This document shows positions 33,001-45,000 of a stretch of 64,000 nt of DNA, piece after piece. Each line of letters starts with the position of its first letter. Position 1 is the stretch's first letter. Location of the stretch: NCBI GenBank assembly GCA_036245525.1, contig BTPG01000004.1:51322758-51386757 (forward strand), written 5' to 3'. Source of the stretch: Semisulcospira habei. Lineage: Eukaryota; Mollusca; Gastropoda; Semisulcospiridae. A program made the position numbers and the translations under genes. Below the pieces are notes generated by a model that was not told the DNA's origin, did not search any database, and saw nothing but the letters and a program-made list of their open reading frames with translations.

Positions 33001-36000
33001 TTCAGAGTTAGTTAGTGAGTTATTTGGGTATAACGCCAAGCGGGCAACTAAGGCCATCTCATGGTGGGATGGGTAAAAGTCTGGTCAGCCAGACTAAAAG
33101 AAAGGTCTTAAGACATGTTGTAAATACACCTTAAAAATATGTCAGGCTAAAATGTCGCACAGGGGCTTCAGAGGGTCAAGTAACTTTATTAGCACATCTT
33201 GTTTGGAAATAAACAGCTGTGCTTTGACTACCAGTTCACCGAGCAGATGTCTGTTTCCCATATCTGACTGTTGAGATTTCTGGGCCTACAGCGACATTCA
33301 TCCAGGCCTACGGTAACAGACATAAACATGCCAGGACTTCTGCAGGTCTGTCATTCTGCACCTACGCTGTTGGCTGTATGGTTCTAAATCACAGACCAGT
33401 GCACATCTCACTCTGGTACTCTGGCAATGGTAATAATCGTGGGCATGTTGGTACTTTTATGAAAGCTGGTACGTGGTACATGGTAATGCAAACAGCATGC
33501 TTTGTATTTAAATCTGATGTGCACTGAGAAAAGAATAATGAGTCTGAAAGACATACAAGAAATAAAACTATATGAATGAAGAAATAATGACACTATTAAA
33601 ACCCCGCGATTGCAAGTTTGGTCTGTTTCAAATTGACCATACGGTGCAAATAGTGCAGTCCAAGGCATCAAACTCATGCCTTCAAACCTGTCACTGATGC
33701 AGTGCACCAAACTGACAGACAATTTTTATTTTTACTTTTTTCTTAGGGGAGTGGTGGGGGTGGGGCTGGGGCTGCGGGTTATTGATAATGCATATATCTA
33801 TATGCATGTATGTGCATCAAGGTATAACTCTCAAATTCACACTAATATTTGGTTTAAGTCATCATTACCTTCACGTATGTTCTATGTTTTGCCAAACGGA
33901 GCAGTTCTCATTCCTATGTATCATGCTTTCAATGAAGTATCAAATTACACTTTTCAGGACAGTATCCAAACCATAAAAGCCAACAGGTACAGTTTGTGCA
34001 TGTAATGACACACAAGACACCAGTACTAATCGCTATCAACCTGGTAATGAAAGTCACCAAAGTAAATGGGTGCAAAGTATTCCAACTTTGATCATTTGTG
34101 TTTGCATGCAAGTTTATATTTATAATGTGGTGTTCAACATAGTGTACGGTAATTAGCATGTAGTGCATATGCAGTTTGGTGTACTCACTGTCCATAATGT
34201 TCAACATCAGGACTCACATAATCATAAATCAGTATTTTGTGGACTTGGGCTAAACCAGACAGAAAAAGGCAGTAGCTACCCGGTACTATTTTTACACATG
34301 GAACAGAAAGTCGAGGGTGACAGGGGCAGTTTGTTATAATATGCATGGTCCAAGGAGTGGTTTAGGTACTTAAAAACCTAAGAACTGACTGGAGAAAAGC
34401 ACACAGGCAAAACAGCATCTTGTTTAATTACAAAAAGAAACTTATTTCAACTGTTAGGCAGTAACTGAACAGCCTACTGAACTAATTACTGAGGCAGTCA
34501 GAAACTTCTAAATCAAACAACATTAAAGTCATACTTACCAAAATCAAAATGTGTGATGTATTGTAAAGGAACTGCCACCAGCACACACTCTTACACGCAG
34601 ACACACACACACACATACACAGAGGGTGCATAGATTTACCCCAGAATCCTCGTCCTCCTCCTCTTCCTCCTCTTTGTCCTTCTTCTCCTCAGTGGTCCCT
34701 TCTTCCTTCTTCTCCTCTTCTGGGGCATCTTCCATCTCAACCTGCGCATGACTGACTGGTCACACCATGCTATATGTATGCATATTCTTCAACATAACCC
34801 CTTGACCGCCACGTTCAAAATATGGTAATGTCCCTGAAACCATCCCGTACTGACTGCTGGGAACTGACCCCTTCTCTTTGCGCCACAAGAATATACGTGA
34901 GACCAGCAAGAGGCATTGATCATCAGGAGCCCAAGCAACTGTGGGGGCTCATGACCATATATGCCTATTGTGTTTGGCCTTGCGCCCCATGTCCTAGCAG
35001 CAAAGTGGTTAATGGCCAACACAATAAACCCATTTAGCCCCAACACACTACAGCAGGAGATGGATCAACCATAATTCAAGGGTAGTGCCAGATTAGCTTG
35101 GCGCCATCAGGCGCCAAGCTAATCAGGCACTACCCTTGAGTTATCATGGTCAGTCCATCTCCTGCAACTGGTACCTAGTCGTTAAGTAACACTTCCAAAA
35201 TTCGGGGAAAATGGCCCTGGGGTTTAGTGGGTTATGGCACTGCTGGGCAGCAAACTGTAGCTTTTAACGCCTGCTTCCACTGGGTGCTATTTTCATGCAA
35301 ACTTACAGACTGCGATCAAACTCATTCATTCTTAATTAATCACAAATTTCGCAACTTTGTACCAAGTGTCATGCATTCTGTCAATCAAAGGCGAAATAGG
35401 CACTGATGTTCACGTCTACTTCAACCCGTTCACCCGTGACACTAAAAGCAGATATAGATTAACCATGACAGTTCAAGGGTGGTGTCAGAACAGCCTGGAG
35501 CCTCCAAGTGCCAAGCTGTCCTGGCATCAACCTTGCACCACCATGGTCGACTTGGGAACTTCCATCTAAGGGTTAAATTAAAAAAAACAAAAAACAACCA
35601 AGAAAACAACGTAGTTCTTATAAAGCGCTGTTTTCCGGGAAACACTGAACTCACTGTGCTATAAAGCACACGCAATGCGCAAGAGCACACTCTTGCACAC
35701 ACGAGCATACACTACTTCAAACCACCACACTCCTTTGACTTAACCCGTATCGTTCGGAATACACCAGTGTGTCAAATAAGTTTGACTGAAATAGTTCAAG
35801 GGTAGTGCCAAAATAGCTTGGTGCCTCGAGGTGCCAAGCTATTCTGGCACTACCCTTGAACTAAAGCCCATGGTCTATATCCTCATCTGTAAGTACCATA
35901 ATGCAGCTTGCGTATGACAGTGCACAAATTTGAAGCTTTTAGCCTCAGTCTGATATGGGTTTATGGGGCTGAGGACATCCACATGCTACTTAACCCTTTG

Positions 36001-39000
36001 TGTTGGTTTTGACGCGATGATTCCTGTAGAAATCATCGTGACAAAAACCGCTACTGACACACAAAAGGTTAAGGGGAAACAAACCCAGACCACTCTACTG
36101 CCAGAACGTGACAACGACTGGGCAACAAGCAATGAGAGTAAGCGCCACTCACCTCAGTAATAGAGTCCTCCTGCAGCAGCCAGCGGACATCTAGACGAAT
36201 GTAGTGGGGCGGCGTCTTCTCCCAGCGACCCTTGACCTGAAAATGATAGGAATCGACATAACAGATGATTCTGATAATTCTTCAGAGCATTTCCAGTTCC
36301 CCATTTGTTTCTAAACTATTGAGCGTCCCTCGACCCTCTGCCAGAAAATTGAAGGGTCCTTTTGTCAAAACTGAGGGGCCAAGCCAATCGCTGAAATAAA
36401 TACATCAGGTCACTGCTAATGGAAAAGATTTCAGAACTCCGAACCGGTTCGCTGAAACAAGTTCGTCTGAAAAGCATTTGTGCGGCAAGCCTAGCTTCGC
36501 AGGCGTGCGAGCACTTTTGATAGCAGCTTGTGCACTATGATTTGCATGCGTCCTTCGAACAGACTATGCGTCCTTTTCAGATTTATGTGCGTAATAGACG
36601 CAGAGCTGTGCGTTTTGGGAACACAGATTTTAGTTCTGAGTTTATTTGTTAACATTAAGGAATTACTGTCACAAATAATATACAAGAAAATTAACAAAAT
36701 CAAAACAAAGAACATCTGTAATACTAACAGTTGATCTCAAAACTGAACACATCCTAGCACACAGAATGTATTAGCATGCAAACTAGACTTCAACTTGAAG
36801 AGAATGTTAACCCATTTAGCACTGACACACTTCAATGGAAAATGGATTGACCAAAATACTTATTCTGGAATTATCATGGTCGATCCATCTCCTGCAACTT
36901 GTACATAGTTGTTAGGTAACATGTCCAAAATTTGGGAAATGCGGCCATGCGGTTAAACAGGTTAACCCACTTACCCAAGACGCATAAAGCATGAGGTAGA
37001 TACCATACACTAAAGCAGTAGTTAGACCGACTATGACAGTACAAGGGTAGTGCCAGATCTGCTTGGCACCTTCAGGCATCGAGCTAATATGGTGCCACTC
37101 TCGAACTACCATGGTTAACCCATTTAGCCCCAACGCCCTACAGCAAGAGATGAACTGACCACGATAATTCAAGGGTAGTGCCAGATTAGCTTGGCGCCTG
37201 ATGGCGCCAAGCTAATCTGGCACTACCCTTGAATTATCATGGTCAATCCATCTGCTGCAGCTGGTACACAGTCACTCGGTGACACCTCCAAAGTTTGGGA
37301 AATGTGCCTGTGGGGTCAAATGGGTGAAGCCATTTCCTGCAAATGCCTCGTAGACATCCCAGAGTACCACTGATGTGTATGATACTCCCTTGAAGTGAGG
37401 GACGAGTCAAATGTAAGACCACGAAAATACAGCGCACCTTTTCAATGTCGTACTCGGTCCACTTGTGAATATTGCGGCTGATGCAGGTAGGGATGTCCGC
37501 CTCCAATTCCACAATATACACCTGCACATGGAGAGAAAAACCGTCACATTCAGACTGAGGCAGGCAAGTGAGCACTGGCCCGAGATTAGGGACCTTGCAG
37601 CTCTATGCACTGCACAATCAAGAGGATATCTGTACAGCACAGTATATTACAAAAACTGCACAATGCGAGAAGCATGAACACTGCAGATGATCATGTGTCT
37701 CACTGTTCAGGGTCACCTCTTAGCCCTTTGGGCGTCAGTAGCAGTTTAAGTTGCGATGATTCCTGCAGGAATCATCGCGACTAAAACCGCTACCGACACC
37801 CAGGGTTAAGGATGTACGGTCACTAGCATGCCTCCGACTGCTACTGACAATAACTCTTGGCAGAAAAGAAGCGCGACTACGCATCTTTTCTGCTGAATGG
37901 CATCACCTGTACAAATAATGGGGTTAACCCATTCAGCCCGGATGCACTACAGCAGGAGATGGGTCGACCATGATAATTCAAGGGTAGTGCCAGATTAGCT
38001 TGGCGCCGACAGGCGCCAAGCTAATCTGGCACTACCCTTGAATTATCATGGTCAATCCATCTCCGGCAACCGGTGCATAGTCGTTAGATGACACCTCCAA
38101 AATTTGGGAAATACGTGCGTCGGGCTGAATGAGTTAAAGAACTTCATTTGCTAAAGCTCATGACTAACCAGTTCAGCCATGACACACTACAACGGAAAGT
38201 GATTGTTCACGGGAGGTGCCAGAGAAGCCTTGGCGCTGAGAGACCCCAACCTATCTACACCCTTGAACTTTCATGGTCGATTTATCTCCCTGACTGGAGT
38301 GGAGCTTTTAGATCCATTACACCAAAATTCGGCAATTTTGACATTAATGCTCAAAGCATCAAGTTGAATTTAAAGCAATTTTTGACTTGCTCAAGGTCAC
38401 AACTTAAAACAACACAAGAAGGTGTGCTAAACCGTGCGCCGCAAATAACCTGTGTAATGCAACCCATTGCAGTTCCTGTCACCACAAGCTGTATGTACGA
38501 TGACACAAGCACATTTCTCACGGCTTGCTTAATATGCAGATGAAGAAGAGCTCACCATCTTAAGACAAATGACCATTCCTTATCCAACACCAGAAACTGA
38601 CTGCCACCCACCTGAAATCCCTTGGATTTGGCGTAGCTCCAGAAGTCCTCGAAGCTCTTGACCTTGTCGTTGATGGCATCCAAGATGATGAACGGGAAGA
38701 GGCCATCATCGATGGTCTTCTTGAAGGACTTGAGCAGGCTCTGCCTGTAAGACTCCTCCATGTCCTGCTCATACTCGTACTCCAACACCTGCCACACAGA
38801 CAAACTTAACCCATGTAGTCCCAATGCACTACACCAGGAGACAGTTCGACCATACTGATTCAAGGGTAGTGCCGTTAGGCGCCAAGCTAATCTGGCCCTA
38901 CCCTTGAATTATCATGGTCGATCCATCTCCCGCAACTGGTACATAACTGTTAAGTGACACTTGGGTTTAAATGGGTTCACCCACTTGTGCATGCAGCCAA

Positions 39001-42000
39001 TGGAACTTTAGTCTCACACACGCTGTTTACAGTACCAGTGGCCGTATACACAAGAGGGTTATGTCAGGAAAGGCCAACTGTAATTGTGTCCATGTTTTCT
39101 TCACATTCCTACTCAAAATCCTGACACACGCAAATGAATGACAGGAGAAATAAGTTTATGTCTAGAAAAGTCAGCTGTCCACACATCCTGGTAAAATGCA
39201 AAGAAGTACCCAACGGAGAAAGAAACACGCTTAGAAAAGACAGGTACAACACAATTTAATTTAATTTAATCATTTAATTTAATCTGCGAATGAAGATAAG
39301 TAGTGGCTGATCTCTCTATTTTGACAAAGGGTATTTACCCGAAATATTAATAAATTGTGTTGTACCCATCTTTTCCAAGCGCGTTTCTTTCTCTGTTGGG
39401 TACTTCTTCTATTACTTGTCAATTGTCTATTACTCGTCGGGGGGTTCTTTCTCCAGGTACTCCGGTTCTTCCACCCCCCCCCCCCCCCCCACTTTGGTAC
39501 CGGTCTCAGGCCACTTTACAAATTTCAAATACAAGCGATCAAAAATCTCTGTAACTTCAGTAGCTGACTGGCCCTTCGTTTGTCTTGTACTGTGTTTGTC
39601 TTAAATGGCGTAAATCCGTGCCTGTTTCGTGAGTGTGTGTGTTGGGTTTCAGGCGCGGCGCTTTGAGTCGATTTCCCCAAAATTGAGAAAAAGCGCCTAT
39701 ATAATAACGGTATTATTATTATTATTAATATTCACATTCTAGAACCCGATTTTAAAATAAGGGATGACAGAAACTGAATGTATGCATTAACCCCCCCCCC
39801 CCCCCCCCCCCCCCTCCCCTCCATCTATGTCTTATTTGTACTCGGAAACTGTACCTGAGACTGTACGTATACAATGAAACTGTACCTGAGACTGTACGTA
39901 TACAATGAAACTGTACCTGAGACTGTACGTACACAATGAAATTGTACCTGAGACTGTATGTATACAAGGAGTGCCCCAAAAAAAGCAGTCTGACCTTCTT
40001 GGTGACCTTTTTGCCAGTCTCCGGGTCTGTCTCTTTCTTCTCTTGTTCCACCATAAAGTAATCGTCCATACACAACAGTCGTGGTGCACCGCCACCATTG
40101 GCAATCTCCTTCTCCTGTAAGTGTAAGCAACAGAAATACATATTTCAGTTTCCTAATACCACATACAACATGGGTGATGAAAAGAGTTGCCTGGTCGTAA
40201 CCTAAAAGGTTTTAGATTTCAACATTTTCATTTGAAAGGCGACTGCTTTTGTCTCCGAGTACTAACTTTTGAATCTTGGTAGCCCGGTTGTCTACATACA
40301 GTTTTAGGAGGACAAATGTACCGAGCTGGCATAGTCTGACTGATTTAGAGACAAATGTCTTTTCCTCTTTATTTTAAACACAAACGCCAATCCCAATGTG
40401 GTACATTTCTCAAACTTTGGGATTACCATACTATTCTGATGATGATGATGATGATGACACGGAAAACACAAGTCCTATACCGTATATCTGCACACACAGC
40501 TGTTAGAAAGTGTCAAGAAATAGAAACAGTACCTGGACGTCTACTTTGCCTGATCAACTCTACACTCCTTCATCCAACATAGTGCACCAGAAAAAGGCAT
40601 AAATCCTCATTAACCCCCTAAATTGCAACAGGACACAGACATCTGTTCTGCAATCTTGGACTGTACTTTGTCAAACATAATCCATCTGCAAAAGGCATAG
40701 ATTCTCATGAGCCCCCGCAACTGCGGGGGCTCACGAGAATCTATGTCTTTTGTCCTTGTGTTGGCTTATGACAAATGCAGATCAACGGTTTTTGCTGGAC
40801 CCATTTGCAGCTTTGTACATACGCGAAGTAGCTTGCTGACGTAGGTTTTGCCGCTGCCAGGCAGTCCCCGTACAATGAAGACCAGCTGGGGTGGGCGCGA
40901 CTTGCGGCCGGGGTTACACAGCAAGTCTTCTATCTTCACCACCTCATTGTTGGAGGGCTTGGCTGCAGGTGGGGGAAAGTCACGAGGGGACCTGATGACA
41001 CAAATCCATTCACCTTAAACAAAACTGAATACTCCTGTAGTAATGGAGACAATTAAGCAACAACAATAACAAAATAGAGTGAGAGACAAAACTGGACAAA
41101 CACGGAGACAAATCCAGTGTACTCCACCCCCTGCCCCCTGTAGCTTTACAAATCAACATCAACTTTTTATTGTAAAAAATTCTACAACGATATCAGCATT
41201 CAGAGTATGCTTCACCCTGTATTATTTCCAACAGAGTACACAAAATGGCAGGTGTAGAGACAGTACTTTTCATACTTATAGTGGCAAATACTGGCAACTT
41301 AAAAAAACAACTTAACAAACAGACTTGCTTGAGAATGAATGCAAAAACTAACATGAAGAAAGTAAAGGAAAACACACACCAACCAACACATGCACCTTTT
41401 AGCGTACTCACCTGTCAAGTGAGCTAGGTCGATCAGTGTCCCTCACACGAGCAAAGTCGCGGCCACGCATGTCCGGAGGCCCAGAACCTCTCCAGTCCAT
41501 GCCAACGTCTCCTGGCCGATCAAACCTGTCAGGCCACCCCCCTCTCTCCGGGAACTCGGGCCTGTCTGGGCGGCCGCGGCCATGCCAGTCGTCTCTCCGC
41601 CCCAACGGTGATCTCTCACGCCCCGGCCTCTCTCTCTGTACTCTATCCCTATCGGCCCTTTCTCTGTCTGCTCTCTCTCGATCAGCCCTCTCTCTGTCCG
41701 CTTTTTCTCTCTCTGTTCTTTCACGCTCAGTCTTCTCCTTTTCCACACGCTCTTTCTCTATTCGCTCACGGTCAAGCCGTTCTCTCTCTACTCGCTCTTT
41801 GTCTGACCTTTCACGGTCCAGTCTTTCCCTGTCTAACCTTTCAAGATCAGATCTGTCTCTGTCATGCCTATCGTCCTTGTCAAGCTCATCTCTGTCCCCT
41901 CTATCATCGGGTCTGTCAAACCGTGAGATCCGTTCACGGCCAAATCGACCTGGCCTTTCTGGCCACTCGGCTCGGTCTGCAGGCGGTCTGTCTAAACGTT

Positions 42001-45000
42001 CACTGCGGTCCCAGTCTCTACCACGTCCACCATAGTAAGCTGATCTATCGTAATCCACGTCTCCACCATGCTCCAGCGGGTCAGACTGGTCGTAGCGGCC
42101 ATCACGTCTGTCTCTGGCATCAGCGTCAAACCTTCCTCTACCGTAGTCATCACGTGAAGACTCCCATCGATCCCGGCCGGCTTCAAGCCTGTCCCTCTCC
42201 CCTCGGAAGTCGGAACGTCTATCCTCTCGATCCCAAGATCGATTAGATCGGCGATCCAACTCCCCTCTGGTGACCTCTAGAGCACGTCTTTCATATTCTT
42301 TGTCCAGCCTGTCCAGTCTTTCTAGGTGATCACGTCCAAATCTGTCCTGGCCTCGGTCTGTGAGGAGAAAAGGAAAAACACTGTGTGAACTTCCCCAGTT
42401 TGTGATACAGCAGGTATCACACACCTACCAAATCAAAATCTGGTGCCAGTGTAAGAAAAATGTATTTTTCTCCAAAATGTATTTTTTTCCAAAAATACTT
42501 ACCGATGGCATTACTATTAGGAAGGTACATTTAGCTTACTGATTTCAGCCTAAGAATCCGCTGTGTATACCTACACAACCAAAGAAGCAACTCTAGCGAG
42601 TTGTTACCATGAACCCCGAGTAGTCTCCCTTCTCTCTACAAGGCCACAAGAGCAATGGTGCCACTCCAGTCTTACTCTTAGCTTACTGGCGCAAAGCGGG
42701 GCAGGTGGGAGGGCCCTTTGAGTAATGCTATCGGTAGTATTTTTTGAAAAAATACATTTTAGAGAAAAATACATTTGTTTCCTCAAAACCCTTACCGATT
42801 ACATTACCATTAGAAAGAATAGTGAAAAGGAGGAGGGTGCCGCCCCACAAGCCCCGCTACTACAATATGCTTAGCCAAGCCCACAAGGAGCAACCTCCCA
42901 ACGATTTTAGCTAAGCGTGACCTAGGCGCCCGAGACGACGGGAGCAAGTTTTGCGCTGACGAGAGGTCTCCCACCAGGGCCAGTTTGTGTCGTTGGGTGG
43001 AGGTCTTGGTGGGAAAAGCGGGCGAAGGTGGATTCTGCTCGCCAGCCCACAGCCGCTACAATGCCTCTTACTGCGCAGTTGCGGTCAAAGGTGATGCTCG
43101 CGGCGACTGCTCGGACCTCATGTGCCCGGATTCGCAGCCTCTTGGCCTCCTCCAAGGTCCTTGTACGCAAAACGGATGACCCAGCGCAGCCATGATTAGA
43201 TCGTCTGTGCGGAATGTCGGCTCTGCCACAGGTTAAGGGCAGGAAAAGGTGGGAGTGGCCTCTCCTGAAGGGGTTTGATCGGCCCAGGTAGACCGTCAAA
43301 GCTCGGACAGGGTCCTGCAGCCGGGACTCCTGGGACCAGTCAAAATCCCTGAGTGGGCGGAGGCTTATCACCTGTGCCCCAGTCGAGAGGAGCCTATTCT
43401 TGGCCAAGAAGAACGGGTTGGTCAAGTGCTGTACCGAGCCATCAGCCCTGAACTGTAGGCAAAAGGGGTTGACAGACAGCGCGTGCAACTCGCGAACTCT
43501 GGCCGCTGTGGCGAGAGCAAGAAGGAAGCAGGTCTGCCTGGTCAAGCCCGCGAGTCACACCACGGGAAGCAGCTCAAAACCGGCTTGAGTTCATCCAAGG
43601 TAGCACGCACAGGGGGTCCCAGCGTGGAATCAGCGAGCGAGGGACTGGTCGCTGGGCCTTGAAGTGGGCCATCAGGTCGGATAGGTCCTGGCACGCTCCC
43701 GGGCAGGTCGGCCCAAGTGCCGGTAAGTGTCTGCGACCATGGCGAGGTAGCCTTTGATGGTAATCGGGGCCAAGTTCTGTTCCCTGAAAAGCCACAGGAA
43801 GAACTCGGCCAGGTGAGGCATCGTCAGTGCAGTGGGGGACAGGCACTCAGACTCGCACTAGTACTGCAGGACCCTCCACTTCCCCTCATACACCGTGCGG
43901 GTGTATGGTCCGCGGGCTGCGGCGATAGTCCCCACTGCCGCATGCGAGAAACCTCTTGCGGCGAGGCCTGCCGTACAACCTCTTGGGGTGTAAGAGAAGT
44001 CTCTCCGGGCAAGGGGGGGAGAGATCCCGCTGAGGCGAAGGATGGGTAGCCTTAGGGGAGGGTCCGTGGCGAGGTGCAAGAGGTCAGTTGTCCAAACTTC
44101 TGTTCCAACCGAACGGGGCCACGAGGAGCAGGACCTTGTGGCATCCCCTGAGCTTCAGCAGAACCTGGGGCACCAGCACCGCGGGAGGGGAAGCGTAGGC
44201 CACGAGGCCCTCGCAGTAGATGGACAGAGCATCCACGGCTCAAGCGAGGGGGTCCGGGCTGGGCGAGATGAAGAGCGGGAGCTGCCTGTTCCATCTCATC
44301 GCGAAAAGGTCCATCATGGGCATCTCCCAGCATGCACAGACCATCCTGAAGATGTCTGGGCGGAGGGACCACTCGGTGTGGAGGAGCTGACCCTGCCGAG
44401 AGAGGGAGTCTGCGAGCACATTCAAATGGCCTGGGATGTGTCGCACCCGAAGCGAGGAACCGTGATCTCTGCAACATAGGAGAATCTGCTACAGGAGCAC
44501 GCAGAGGGGTAAGATGTCTGCTGCCACGCTCATGAGACCCAGAAGCTGTGGCCAGACCCTGGCTGGGACCACTTCCGCCAGGGACACTTGGTGGGCTAGC
44601 TCTGCCCACTTCTGGATGCGCGCCTAAAGTAGTCTCACCCTGTTGAGGTCGGTCAAAAATTCTATGCCTAGGTGGGCGAGCCTGCAGGAAGGAGCGACGT
44701 CCGACTTCCCCATGTTGACCAGGAAACCGAGCTGTCGTAGAAGCGCCAGCAGCGCGTCCCTGTCTTGCTCTATCCAGGCAGCCTCCTGGTCCTTGAGGAG
44801 CAGGTCATCCAAATAGTTGGAGGTAGGGCTGGAAGAAGCCTGCCTGGCCTTGGCCACGATGGCATCCAAGATTCTCGTAAAGACCCAGGGAATGAGGTTG
44901 AGGCCGAAGGGGAGAGCTCGGAACTGGGACACCACTCTGAAAAAGGTGAAGCACAGGTAACGCTGAGCCGATGGGTGCATGGAAACCTGCAGGTACGCAT

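Noticed and set aside
37114..37327. MITE loop as an NFI-binding palindrome (TTGGC...GCCAA)
   Set aside because: The half sites are present but the spacing in TTGGCGCC...GGCGCCAA is about 10 bases, not the 5 of an NFI site.
41436..42246. Long plus-strand open frames (199 and 212 codons) opposite YLPM1 exon 7
   Set aside because: They are the antisense of the Arg/Asp/Glu-rich exon; repetitive codons lack stops in several frames. No conserved motif.
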